A stretch of 64,000 nt of DNA from the NCBI GenBank assembly GCA_036268615.1, contig DATATV010000154.1, positions 40,523-104,522 of the forward strand, given 5' to 3'. The position numbers and the translations under genes are program-made. Numbering within the stretch: position 1 is the stretch's first letter; each line of letters starts with the position of its first letter. Of this stretch, positions 55,541 to 64,000 are shown piece by piece. This stretch comes from DATATV01 sp036268615. GTDB lineage: Bacteria; Actinomycetota; Actinomycetes; Mycobacteriales; Pseudonocardiaceae. Under the pieces are notes generated by a model. The model was not told the DNA's origin. It searched no databases and worked only from the letters and a program-made list of their open reading frames with translations.

Positions 55541-56161
55541 GTGGCGTCTGTCGGCGAGATCGTTGCGGGCCTCGACCAGGCGCTGGTCGAGGCTCGTGCG
55601 GCCGTCGCACGGTTGGCTCAGGCCGAAGCCGGCTCGCGTCGATCGAACGTGCTGCTCGCGGGCCTGCTGAGTGGTTCGCGGCAGGCCGAGGCAGCGGCGG
55701 TCAGCAGGCTGGCCGCTGCGGTGCCGGAGCAGGTCGACCAGGCCCGCGCCGCGATTGCTGCCGGCGTCGCCCTGATCGAGGCGTAGCGCAGAAAGCTGAT
55801 CGGTCAAGGCGACCCGGCGGCCACTGCCGGCCAACCGCCATCCCCGCGACCACCGGAAGCTGCACCGGTCGTTTCGCCCGCTGGGGACTCCTATCCCGCC
55901 GGCGCCGGGTGGGCGGCACACCTGATCGACCAGCCCTGTTCGCCGATCAACAGCAATGTGCCGGTGGTGGGCACCGCGCGGGCCACCGGAAGCTCGGGCA
56001 CCTTTGGTTTCGTGGACCTGGTTCGGCGTGACCGAGCCGTTGACCGGCTACGGACCGGAGCCCTCTTCGCTAGGCCGTTCGGCGGATGTCCTTTCGTGAC
56101 AAGGAAATCGCGGACGGTAATGGTATGGGATCGCCATCCGCCGGTTCTTGTTCGGAGGTGA
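55541..56161 (+). pseudogene. Helical N-terminal toxin-like gene broken by an amber codon
   Basis: From GTG 55541 an 81-residue, Ala-rich helical segment (MASVGEIVAGLDQALVEARA, ending AAGVALIEA) reaches a TAG at 55784-55786. The same frame then stays open to 56161. It continues RRKLIGQGD, a Pro-rich linker, and GWAAHLIDQPCSPINSNV before less plausible sequence. LIEA-stop-RRKL looks like a Tyr codon changed to TAG in a helix-plus-linker protein, the N-terminal form of small polymorphic toxins that pair with Imm1. The C-terminal toxic domain is not recognisable and is probably lost. Confidence 0.45.
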
Positions 56162-56183
56162 ATCGATGTCGTAAATTGCCGCT

Positions 56184-56825
56184 GTGGGGAACATCGTCCC
56201 GTTCACGGACAACTTCAACGACCTGTCCAACGCCGAGGGCTACCAGTTCGAGTTCCACTGTGAGCGCTGCGGCAACGGCTACCGGTCAGCCTTCCAGCGG
56301 GACAAGGTCGAAATGGGCCGCGGCATGCTGCGCGCGGTCGGCTCGCTGTTCGGCGGCAAAGTGGAGGAGCTGTCCAACTCCGCGCAGCAGTGGCGGTGGG
56401 ACCGGGCCACGAACTCCCCGGCCAAGGACAAAGCACTCACGCACGCGGTCACCGAGGTGGAGGACAAGTTCCGGCAGTGCCGGGGCTGCGGTGACTGGAT
56501 GTGCGTCACGATGTGCTGGAACGACGACATCGGCCAGTGCCTGCGCTGCTCGCCCTCGGTCGCCGAGGAGGTCGCCCGCGCCCAGGGCAGCGCCCAGCGT
56601 GACCAGATCTGGGACGCCGCCAAGCAGCAGGACTGGACCAAGAACGTCGACGTGGACACCCGCGCGGTGCTGAACTGCCCGAGTTGCGGCAGCAAGACCT
56701 CGGGCGGCAAGTTCTGCGCCTCCTGCGGTTCCTCGCTGCACATCGCGGCCGGGTGCGGCGGCTGCGGGTACGCCGAAAACGCGCCCGGAGCGGTGTTCTG
56801 CTCGGAGTGCGGCCACAAGCTCTGA
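56184..56825 (+). CDS. Zinc-ribbon protein of unknown function
   Basis: 213 residues with at least five CxxC-type knuckles: HCERCGNGY, QCRGCGDWMC, CLRCSP, then a C-terminal tandem of zinc ribbons (CPSCGSK, CASCGS, CGGCGY, CSECGHKL). A central helical region contains QQWRWDRA. It is probably an adapter or scaffold binding protein or nucleic acid. GTG start at 56184. It is followed after 21 bases by a membrane protein gene. Confidence 0.78.
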   Translation: MGNIVPFTDNFNDLSNAEGYQFEFHCERCGNGYRSAFQRDKVEMGRGMLRAVGSLFGGKVEELSNSAQQWRWDRATNSPAKDKALTHAVTEVEDKFRQCRGCGDWMCVTMCWNDDIGQCLRCSPSVAEEVARAQGSAQRDQIWDAAKQQDWTKNVDVDTRAVLNCPSCGSKTSGGKFCASCGSSLHIAAGCGGCGYAENAPGAVFCSECGHKL

Positions 56826-56846
56826 ACGGCCCTACGATGACTTCCC

Positions 56847-57926
56847 GTGGCAGATGTCTCGGGGGGACCGCGCAGTTGGCGCGGTGGACGGAGTTGGCCG
56901 CTGTTCGCCGCCCTGGTGGTGCTCGCCGCCTTCGCGCGGTTCGCGCACTGGAAGATCGGCGAGTTCGGGACCACCGCGCGGATGATGGGGCCGGTTCTGG
57001 TCACGCTGTGGGCGCTGGTCTTCGTCGTGCTGCTGGTGGTGGCGCTGCGCCGGAAGGTGACGCTGACCAGCGATGAACTGGTCATGTACCAGACCTGGCG
57101 GACGCAGCGAGTGCCGTTGCGCGACATCGTCTGGATCACCAGCGGCAAGCTGACCAGGAGGTCGCTCAGCGACTCCGTGGTCCAGGTCGCGCTCGTCGAC
57201 GGCCAACAGCTGCGCACCCTCGGGTTGGGCACCGGGTCCGCGTCCGGCGTCGCGGTGTTGCGGCAGGCGGTGCGGGCCGCGGGTGGCCGGCTCGGCGACC
57301 GGCCGCCGGCACCGGTTGCGCCCACCGCCGCGCCGGCACCGGCCGCGGCCCGGATGCGGCGGTTTCGGGTCGGTCGTGACCTGCTGGTGGTCGGCTGCGG
57401 GCTGTGCCTGCTGGTGTTCGGCATCGCCACCAGCGCTTCCACCGCGGTCTACGTGCTGGCCGCCATCATGATCGTGGTGTTCGGCGCGGCCGCCCAGTCG
57501 CATCGCCGGCAGTCGGCGCCGCTGCTGTGGAGCCGTCGGAACCGGATTCTTGGTTGCCTGGTCGGCTTCGTACTGGGCGCCTACGCGCTGGTGTACGCGA
57601 GTGCGGCGTTCGGTTCGATCGGCGAGCAGGTGAGCATCCCGGCCACCGCCTGCCAGCCCGCCGGCGCCGGGCACTTCGTCTGTACCGCGTCGATGACCTT
57701 GTCGGACGGTTCGACCGAGCACTACCCGGTCGACCTGACCACCGGCGACGGCACGCCGGTCACCCTGTACCGGCCGCCGGCCGCGCTGCTCTCGGTGATG
57801 GACCCGCAGACCACCCGGCCGTGGCAGACCGGCGTCGCCTACCTCGTCGTCGGGCTGCTGCTGATCGGCCAGGCCGTGACGAGTCTCACAGTGCTGCTCA
57901 CCGCGCGGTCCCGGCAGCCGGCCTGA
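56847..57926 (+). CDS. PH-domain-like integral membrane protein
   Basis: 359 residues. Two N-terminal helices, a cytoplasmic bPH2-like segment (VTLTSDELVMYQTWRTQRVP, RDIVWITSGK), a Pro/Ala linker, three further helices, an extracellular loop with two Cys (TACQPAGAGHFVCTASM) and a last helix. Function is unknown. It probably shares a transcript with the zinc-ribbon gene. Confidence 0.72.
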   Translation: MADVSGGPRSWRGGRSWPLFAALVVLAAFARFAHWKIGEFGTTARMMGPVLVTLWALVFVVLLVVALRRKVTLTSDELVMYQTWRTQRVPLRDIVWITSGKLTRRSLSDSVVQVALVDGQQLRTLGLGTGSASGVAVLRQAVRAAGGRLGDRPPAPVAPTAAPAPAAARMRRFRVGRDLLVVGCGLCLLVFGIATSASTAVYVLAAIMIVVFGAAAQSHRRQSAPLLWSRRNRILGCLVGFVLGAYALVYASAAFGSIGEQVSIPATACQPAGAGHFVCTASMTLSDGSTEHYPVDLTTGDGTPVTLYRPPAALLSVMDPQTTRPWQTGVAYLVVGLLLIGQAVTSLTVLLTARSRQPA

Positions 57927-57930
57927 CGGT

Positions 57931-57961
57931 CTCGGGGACGTGCTTCGCGCACGCCCCCGAG
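57931..57961. terminator. Terminator between convergent genes
   Basis: CTCGGGG-A-CGTGC and GCACG-C-CCCCGAG form a 12-pair stem with one mismatch and a five-base loop between two converging genes. Confidence 0.75.
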
Positions 57962-57968
57962 CCGGTGC

Positions 57969-59225
57969 TCAGCCCTGTAGTTCGTCGTCGATCTGCTCGT
58001 CGGACTGCTCGTTGGACGATCCCTGGTGCGGGTCGAAGATCTGGCCGGCCAGCTTGAGGGTGTCCTCCTTGGCGGGATCGAGCAGCAGATCCTGGACCCG
58101 GTTCAGTTTCTGACTGCCGTCCTCGTTGGTCTCGTGCGAGGTCAGGTACTGGCCAGGGCTCTGGTGCCAGCCCGGGTCGGGATGTGTCGTCTCGTTCCAG
58201 TTCTTCCTGGTCTCGTCCCACTTGCCCTGGAGCCAGCTCTTGTCGCCGTCGCCCGAGCCGCCGGACCCACCGTCCTCATCGGACCCGGGGCCGGACCCGG
58301 AACCACTGCTGTCACTGGGTTCCGTGCCACCCGTCGACGGGGCGTCCGCGCCGGCATGACCCGCGTCACCCGCCACCGAGTCCGCGTCGCCGGCGACCCG
58401 GTCGGCGTCGCCGGCCACCGAGTCGGCGTCGCTGAGCGCGGACTCGGCGTGGTCGGCGTCCCCGCCGAGACTCTTCAGCTTGCCGGCGATCTTCTGGAAG
58501 ACCTGCACGATCCGGTCGACCATCGTGGTCGCCTGGTCCACCTTGTCCGCCGCGTTCGCACCCTCCACGCCGACCTCGGCGGTGGTCGCCGCGCCGGCCG
58601 CGGCGGTGGACGCGCCCAGCGTGGGCACCTCGGCGGCCAGCGCGGCCAGCCAGGTCACCACGAGCCACTCGATGCAGTCGGAGATGATGCCCAGCACGAT
58701 GTTGTAGGCGCCCTCCATCAGCATCGCCGACAGGCCGAGCACCTGGGACACGTCGTCGGCGTTGCTCGACGTGCCCTGCACGCCCTGCACGAAGGTGGCC
58801 ACCTGCTGGCTCGCCGCGTCCTTGGCCGTGCCCGACCAGTTCTGGAACCCGGTCCGGGTGATCTGGTCGAGGTCGCCGGCGAGGGTGTTGATCTCCCCGC
58901 TGATGTCGGCGAACGCCTCCTTGGCCTCGTCCAGCGCTCCGGCGTCGCCGGTGACCTGCTCAAGGCAGTCGCGCAGCGGCTGGATCACGTCCATCAGGAA
59001 GCTCAGCCCGGCGCTGATCAGCGCGTTGAGCGGGTCCTCGATCACCCCCTGCGCGCCCATCACGAAGTTGCCGATGTCCGCGCCGAGCGAGCCGATGTCG
59101 CCCTTGGTCGCGTCCTGGTAGGCGCTGATGGCCGTGCCGACCAGCGGCGTGTCCTGGGCCGCCTGCGCGAGACCGCCGCCCGCGCTGGTCCGCTGGCTGT
59201 AGTCCTGGTAACCCTCGTCAGCCAT
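57969..59225 (-). CDS. Large WxG-type protein, probable type VII secretion-related
   Basis: 418 residues. An N-terminal helical domain of about 230 residues contains the WSG turn in FQNWSGTAKDAA (about 125-132), as in WXG100/PPE-type substrates, and hydrophobic helices (YNIVLGIISDCIEWLVVTWL). Residues about 255-295 hold repeats of DADxVAG, followed by a Gly/Ser/Asp-rich linker and a polar C-terminus (WLQGKWDETRKNWNETTHP). The start ATG at 59225 is two bases after the upstream gene. No ESX core gene is in the window. Confidence 0.68.
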   Translation of the reverse strand: MADEGYQDYSQRTSAGGGLAQAAQDTPLVGTAISAYQDATKGDIGSLGADIGNFVMGAQGVIEDPLNALISAGLSFLMDVIQPLRDCLEQVTGDAGALDEAKEAFADISGEINTLAGDLDQITRTGFQNWSGTAKDAASQQVATFVQGVQGTSSNADDVSQVLGLSAMLMEGAYNIVLGIISDCIEWLVVTWLAALAAEVPTLGASTAAAGAATTAEVGVEGANAADKVDQATTMVDRIVQVFQKIAGKLKSLGGDADHAESALSDADSVAGDADRVAGDADSVAGDAGHAGADAPSTGGTEPSDSSGSGSGPGSDEDGGSGGSGDGDKSWLQGKWDETRKNWNETTHPDPGWHQSPGQYLTSHETNEDGSQKLNRVQDLLLDPAKEDTLKLAGQIFDPHQGSSNEQSDEQIDDELQG

Positions 59226-59227
59226 GG

Positions 59228-59602
59228 CTACTCCGCCTTCCCGCCGCCGGCCGGGGCGGTGTTCGCCGTGGGCACCTCGCCGAGGTCGGCCTCGATGTCG
59301 GTGAACTTCTCGCCGACGGTCTCCTCGTTCAGCTGGTAGGCGTCCGCAGTGGACTTGATGTCCGTGGCCAGGTTCTGCACGCCCTGGATCATCTTGTTCA
59401 CCTGGTCGGAGAAGGTGCCGTAGACGGTCGTGTACCAGTTGTGGACGGTCAGGTCGCCGAGCAGGCCCCAGGCCTTCGCCGGCACGCTGCCGTTGGCCGC
59501 GTCCACCTTCTGCCGGATGGTCTGCGCCGCGTCCGCCTTGTCGTTGGTCCGGCTTGCCGCACTGGTCAGCTCCGCGGGGCTGGCCTGGTATCCGCCGCTC
59601 AC
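59228..59602 (-). CDS. EspC-like type VII secretion-associated protein
   Basis: 124 residues. Two predicted helices resembling DUF2580/EspC proteins, with the type VII export signal YxxxE present as YQLNE at residues 89-93. HNWYTTVYGTFSDQVNKMIQ and LATDIKSTADAY form the second helix. It is likely to dimerise with a neighbour and be exported through an ESX-like system encoded elsewhere. The start overlaps the stop of the YbaB-like gene by four bases. Confidence 0.75.
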   Translation of the reverse strand: MSGGYQASPAELTSAASRTNDKADAAQTIRQKVDAANGSVPAKAWGLLGDLTVHNWYTTVYGTFSDQVNKMIQGVQNLATDIKSTADAYQLNEETVGEKFTDIEADLGEVPTANTAPAGGGKAE

Positions 59603-60114
59603 CAGCGATCACCCTCACCGAGACCGGAGAAGCCCTCGTCCTCGCCGGTCCTGGCCGGCCGCTGCGGCGGGCGGGGCCGGGCCTGCGGCGGCGCGGGCTG
59701 CTGCGGGTCGATGCGCAGCACCTCCTCGGCGGCCTTGGCCCTGGCCTGCTCGTCCAGCCGGGCCTGCTCCTGCTCACCGGCCTCGATCTTGTCGCCGAGC
59801 ACCTCCTGCTGGGTGGCCATCACCCGCTCGGCGATGTTCAGCCGGTCGCCGACGTAGCGCTGCACGATCGCGGCCTGCTGTTTGGCCGCGTCGGCGACCG
59901 CCAGCCGCAGCGCGGACATGATGCTGCCGGCCAGCGCGCGACCCGACGCGGCGGCCAGTGCGTGCTCGGTCAGCGTGAGGTCCAACACCGACCCCCCGGG
60001 ACCGGCGATCACCGTGACGTTGCGGTCCGGTGAGTTCACTCTCGCCCGGATGCCGCTGATTTCGTCCTTCATCTCGGTGTACCGAGCCATTCGATCTTCG
60101 GCAGGCTTGCTCAC
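59599..60114 (-). CDS. YbaB/EbfC-family protein
   Basis: 171 residues. The YbaB fold is seen as RARVNSPDRNVTVIAGPGGS, VLDLTLTEHAL and then a long helix. A Pro/Arg-rich tail follows (PPQARPRPPQRPAR). Classic YbaB binds DNA as a dimer. This actinobacterial version sits at the head of EspC-like gene sets and may have another role. It is first in the three-gene operon and divergent from rpsL. Confidence 0.82.
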   Translation of the reverse strand: MSKPAEDRMARYTEMKDEISGIRARVNSPDRNVTVIAGPGGSVLDLTLTEHALAAASGRALAGSIMSALRLAVADAAKQQAAIVQRYVGDRLNIAERVMATQQEVLGDKIEAGEQEQARLDEQARAKAAEEVLRIDPQQPAPPQARPRPPQRPARTGEDEGFSGLGEGDRW

Positions 60115-60516
60115 CTGAATCCCTCCCCGTGTCCGTCCGCCGGTGGAATACCCGGCGGGAATGCGACGTTATCCGTCCTGTGACGGTTCCCCCGGCCAAG
60201 TAGGTAGGCGTTGCTCGGACGGGTGAACACCCCCCGTTTTGACCCTCGGCTCACGGGCCAGGTATCTTTGGTACTCGTGCCCGACCCATGTCGGGCCGGT
60301 CCGCGTGCCTGTGCGCGTCGGGTGAGGCGAATCTGCGCCTCCTCGGAGCCGGCAGGTCGCGGGAGTCCTCCCGAAAGCTCGACGGGTACCAGCGGTCCCG
60401 CACGGGTCCGGGGCCGGGCGCGACACGCCCGACCTCGGGATACGGAGGGGCCAGGAACACAGAGGTCTGTGTGCGACAGGAGTGCGCACGAGACGCCAAG
60501 TAGGGAAAGCCGGTCT
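60115..60516. other. Divergent regulatory region upstream of rpsL
   Basis: 402 bases without a supported gene between the YbaB-like gene and rpsL. It holds the rpsL promoter at 60239-60268 and a 5' leader of about 240 bases with GC-rich hairpins, for example CCCGAC/GTCGGG at about 60280-60296. Confidence 0.6.
60239..60268 (+). promoter_or_regulatory. str operon promoter
   Basis: TTGACC (60239-60244), 18-base spacer, TATCTT (60263-60268). It lies about 250 bases upstream of rpsL, leaving a long untranslated leader. Confidence 0.65.
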
Positions 60517-60890
<374 letters not shown>

Positions 60891-60891
<1 letters not shown>

Positions 60892-61361
60892 TGCCCCGCA
60901 AGGGTCCGGCCCCGAGGCGGCCTCTGATCTCCGATCCCGTCTACGGCTCGCCGCTGGTCACCCAGTTGGTGAACAAGGTGCTCAAGGACGGCAAGCGTTC
61001 GGTCGCCGAGCGGATCGTCTACGGCGCCCTGGAAGGTGCCCGGGACAAGACCGGCACCGACCCGGTGGTCACGCTCAAGCGCGCCCTCGACAACGTCAAG
61101 CCCACCCTTGAGGTGCGCAGCCGACGCGTCGGTGGTGCCACCTACCAGGTGCCGATCGAGGTGCGGCCCGGCCGCTCCACGACCCTGGCGCTGCGCTGGC
61201 TGGTCAGCTTCTCTCAGGCACGACGTGAGAAGACCATGATCGAGCGCCTGATGAACGAGTTGCTCGACGCGAGCAACGGTCTCGGTGCGAGCGTCAAGCG
61301 CCGGGAAGACACGCACAAGATGGCCGAATCCAACAAGGCATTCGCCCACTATCGCTGGTGA
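60891..61361 (+). CDS. rpsG: Small-subunit ribosomal protein uS7
   Basis: 156 residues: MPRKGPAPRRPLISDPVYGS, VRSRRVGGATYQVPIEVRP, ending AFAHYRW. It nucleates the head of the 30S subunit. The ATG shares its first base with the rpsL TAA (TAATG). Confidence 0.98.
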
Positions 61362-61443
61362 TTCCGCCGCCGGCCGAGAGGCCGGCCCGGACCGCCAGTC
61401 CGAGTGAGCAACACACGCTGCTCAAGGACAGGGGAAGACTCTC

Positions 61444-63546
61444 GTGGCACGCGACGTGCTGACCGACCTGACCAAGGTCCGCAATTTCGGGATCATGGCT
61501 CACATCGACGCGGGTAAGACCACCACGACCGAGCGGATCCTCTTCTACACGGGGATCAATTACAAGATCGGCGAGGTACACGACGGCGCCGCGACCATGG
61601 ACTGGATGGAGGAGGAGCAGAAGCGTGGCATCACGATCACTTCTGCCGCCACCACCACGTTCTGGCACGACTACCAGCTGAACATCATCGACACCCCGGG
61701 ACACGTCGACTTCACCGTCGAGGTGGAGCGCAACCTGCGGGTACTCGATGGTGCGGTGGCCGTGTTCGACGGCAAGGAAGGCGTCGAACCCCAGTCCGAG
61801 CAGGTGTGGCGCCAGGCGGACAAGTACGACGTCCCGCGGATCTGCTTCGTCAACAAGATGGACAAGATCGGTGCGGACTTCTACTTCACCGTGCGCACCA
61901 TCTCCGAGCGGTTGGGCGCCAAGCCGCTGCCCATCCAGCTGCCCATCGGCGCCGAGAGCGACTTCGAGGGCGTCATCGACCTGGTCCGGATGAAGGCCCT
62001 GGTCTGGCGTGGCGAGGTCAAGAAGGGCGACGACTACGAGGTCGAGGACATCCCGGCCGACCTGGTCGAGAAGGCCAACGAGTACCGCGAGCAGCTGGTC
62101 GAGGCGGTAGCCGACACCAGTGACGAGCTGATGGAGCGCTACCTCGGTGGCGAGGAGCTGACCGAGGCCGAGATCAAGGCGGGCATCCGCAAGATCGTGG
62201 TCGACCGGTCCGCCTACCCCGTCCTGTGCGGCTCGGCGTTCAAGAACAAGGGTGTGCAGCCCATGCTGGACGCGGTGATCGACTACCTGCCGTCCCCGCT
62301 GGACCTGCCGCCGGTCGAGGGCACCCTGCAGGACGGTGAGACCCCGGCGACGCGCAAGCCGTCGGTGGACGAGCCGTTCTCGGCGTTGGCGTTCAAGATC
62401 ATGACGCACCCGTTCTTCGGCAAGCTGACCTACATCCGGGTCTACTCGGGTCGGGTCGCGGCGGGCAGCCAGGTCATCAACGCCACCAAGGACCGCAAGG
62501 AGCGCATCGGCAAGCTCATGCAGATGCACGCCAACAAGGAGAACCCGGTCGACGAGGCGTTGGTCGGGCACATCTACGCGGCGGTCGGCCTCAAGGAGAC
62601 CACCACCGGAGACACGCTCTCCGACCCGCAGCACCCCATCGTGCTGGAGTCGATGACGTTCCCGGAGCCGGTCATCCAGGTGGCGATCGAGCCCAAGACC
62701 AAGAGCGACCAGGAGAAGCTGGGCATCGCGATCCAGAAGCTGGCCGAGGAGGACCCCACCTTCCAGGTCAAGCTGGACGACGAGACCGGCCAGACGATCA
62801 TCTCCGGGATGGGTGAGCTGCACCTTGAGGTGCTGGTGAACCGGATGCGCACCGACTTCAAGGTCGAGGCGAACATCGGTAAGCCGCAGGTCGCCTACCG
62901 CGAGACCATCCGCCGCAAGGTGGACAAGTACGAGTACACGCACAAGAAGCAGACCGGTGGTTCCGGCCAGTTCGCCCGGGTGGTCATCGCCCTGGAGCCG
63001 TTGCCCAAGTCCGAGGACGGTGCGCTGTACGAGTTCCAGAACAAGGTCACCGGTGGTCGCGTGCCGAGGGAGTACATCCCCTCGGTCGACGCGGGCGCCC
63101 AGGACGCCATGCAGTACGGCATCCTGGCCGGCTACCCGCTGGTCGGCATCAAGGTGACCCTGCTCGACGGCGCCTACCACGAGGTGGACTCGTCCGAGAT
63201 GGCGTTCAAGATCGCCGGTTCGATGGCGTTCAAGGAAGCCGCTCGGCGGGCCGACCCGGTGCTGCTCGAACCGATGATGGCGGTCGAGGTGACCACGCCC
63301 GAGGACTACATGGGCGATGTCATCGGCGACATCAACTCCCGCCGTGGTCAGATCCAGGCGATGGAGGAGCGCAGTGGTTCCCGCATCGTGAAGGCGCTGG
63401 TGCCGCTGTCGGAGATGTTCGGCTACGTCGGCGACCTGCGGTCTCGTACCCAGGGCCGAGCGAACTACTCCATGGTGTTCGACTCCTACGCGGAGGTTCC
63501 CACGAACGTCGCGAAGGAGATCATCGCGAAGGCCACGGGCGAGTGA
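61444..63546 (+). CDS. fusA: Elongation factor G
   Basis: 700 residues. GTPase domain with G1 AHIDAGKTT at 19-27, the RGITITSA switch, G3 DTPGHVDF, NKMD and the later domains (ISGMGELHLEVLVNRM; GYPLVGIKVTLLDGAYHEVD). It drives ribosomal translocation. GTG start; GGGGAAG lies upstream. The 82-base gap to rpsG holds a GCCGGCC/GGCCGGC hairpin. Confidence 0.99.
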   Translation: MARDVLTDLTKVRNFGIMAHIDAGKTTTTERILFYTGINYKIGEVHDGAATMDWMEEEQKRGITITSAATTTFWHDYQLNIIDTPGHVDFTVEVERNLRVLDGAVAVFDGKEGVEPQSEQVWRQADKYDVPRICFVNKMDKIGADFYFTVRTISERLGAKPLPIQLPIGAESDFEGVIDLVRMKALVWRGEVKKGDDYEVEDIPADLVEKANEYREQLVEAVADTSDELMERYLGGEELTEAEIKAGIRKIVVDRSAYPVLCGSAFKNKGVQPMLDAVIDYLPSPLDLPPVEGTLQDGETPATRKPSVDEPFSALAFKIMTHPFFGKLTYIRVYSGRVAAGSQVINATKDRKERIGKLMQMHANKENPVDEALVGHIYAAVGLKETTTGDTLSDPQHPIVLESMTFPEPVIQVAIEPKTKSDQEKLGIAIQKLAEEDPTFQVKLDDETGQTIISGMGELHLEVLVNRMRTDFKVEANIGKPQVAYRETIRRKVDKYEYTHKKQTGGSGQFARVVIALEPLPKSEDGALYEFQNKVTGGRVPREYIPSVDAGAQDAMQYGILAGYPLVGIKVTLLDGAYHEVDSSEMAFKIAGSMAFKEAARRADPVLLEPMMAVEVTTPEDYMGDVIGDINSRRGQIQAMEERSGSRIVKALVPLSEMFGYVGDLRSRTQGRANYSMVFDSYAEVPTNVAKEIIAKATGE

Positions 63547-63573
63547 CCCGGAACCGAAGCAACTGATGCGGGC

Positions 63574-63596
63574 CCCGGGGCAGGCACTGCCCCGGG
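63574..63596 (+). terminator. Hairpin between fusA and tuf
   Basis: CCCGGGGCAG and CTGCCCCGGG form a perfect ten-base-pair stem with loop GCA, followed by TTTC. It may attenuate read-through from fusA into tuf, which in turn would need its own promoter. Confidence 0.75.
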
Positions 63597-63683
63597 TTTC
63601 GCGTTACTGAATCAGACGAGTCGCCGCCCGACACCAATGACCGTCGTGTGGCACAGCAACAGAAGTCCAGGAGGACAATCCAG

Positions 63684-64000
63684 TGGCGAAGGCGAAGTTC
63701 GAGCGGACCAAGCCGCACGTCAACATCGGGACCATTGGTCACATCGACCACGGGAAGACCACCCTGACGGCGGCGATTTCGAAGGTCCTGCACGACAAGC
63801 ACCCGGACCTGAACAAGTCGTTCGCGTTCGACCAGATCGACAAGGCTCCTGAGGAGCGGCAGCGCGGTATCACGATCTCCATCGCGCACATCGAGTACCA
63901 GACCGACAAGCGCCACTACGCGCACGTCGACTGCCCCGGTCACGCCGACTACATCAAGAACATGATCACCGGTGCCGCGCAGATGGACGGCGCGATCCTG
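63684..64000 (+). CDS. tuf: Elongation factor Tu, N-terminal part (cut by window end)
   Basis: The first 105 residues: MAKAKFERTKPHVNIGTIGH, then the G1 motif GHIDHGKTT at 19-27, the switch RGITISIAHIEYQT, and G3 DCPGHADY. It delivers aminoacyl-tRNA to the ribosome. GTG start with AGGAGG nine bases upstream. The rest lies beyond the window. Confidence 0.98.

Noticed and set aside
58340..58465. DADxVAG repeats considered as a possible DNA repeat array or CRISPR-like element
   Set aside because: The repeats are short, degenerate and in frame within a coding region; they are a protein low-complexity segment.

Overview
The window comes from a high-GC actinobacterium, most likely a Pseudonocardiales member (Amycolatopsis/Kutzneria-like). 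Support: third codon positions are nearly all G or C, starts are often GTG, there are F420-type (LLM) oxidoreductases, an Mce lipid importer, XRE/DUF397 regulator pairs and EspC-like proteins. The gene order htpX, yajQ-tRNA-Tyr, tRNA-Thr-tRNA-Met-rpmG-hadAB, tRNA-Trp-secE-nusG-rplA, rplJL, rpoBC, rpsL-rpsG-fusA-tuf matches the ribosomal/RNA polymerase super-region of mycobacteria and their relatives. The genus is an inference.

Layout. 1-14 kb is mixed metabolism: the end of a sigma factor, the KorAB 2-oxoacid:ferredoxin oxidoreductase, an Lrp regulator divergent from dimethylargininase, a DMT-type membrane protein, two tandem LLM flavoproteins, a siderophore-interacting reductase, HtpX, RmlA and a Tat-exported cholesterol-oxidase-like flavoprotein. 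14-20 kb holds yajQ, tRNA-Tyr, a gene-poor decayed stretch, a PPOX protein, an LLM/deaminase pair, an Lrp regulator and a CmtR/CDF metal-resistance operon. 20-25.5 kb holds a DAHP synthase behind an aromatic leader peptide and a three-stem RNA, a TSUP permease and a GGDEF/EAL membrane protein. 25.5-33.2 kb is the tRNA/ribosomal block. 33.5-45.2 kb is a complete, translationally coupled mce operon (mceG, yrbEAB, mceA-F, two Mce-associated genes) lying between rplL and rpoB. 45.9-53.4 kb is rpoBC. 53.4-60.1 kb is accessory: a frameshifted small gene, an XRE/DUF397 pair, an Imm1-like gene next to an amber-broken partner, a zinc-ribbon protein, and a YbaB/EspC-like/WxG set. 60.5-64 kb is the str operon, cut inside tuf.

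How it works together. The transcription and translation core is conserved, with perfect inverted repeats acting as terminators between convergent units. Several non-core genes (ddaH, an Lrp gene, cmtR, the aroF leader peptide) appear to be transcribed without a 5' leader.

The points most worth attention are the absence of rplK (ribosomal protein L11) from its usual place between nusG and rplA, the ribosome-mediated attenuator candidate upstream of the DAHP synthase, and the toxin-immunity and type VII-like genes between rpoC and rpsL. No CRISPR array, insertion sequence or prophage was seen.
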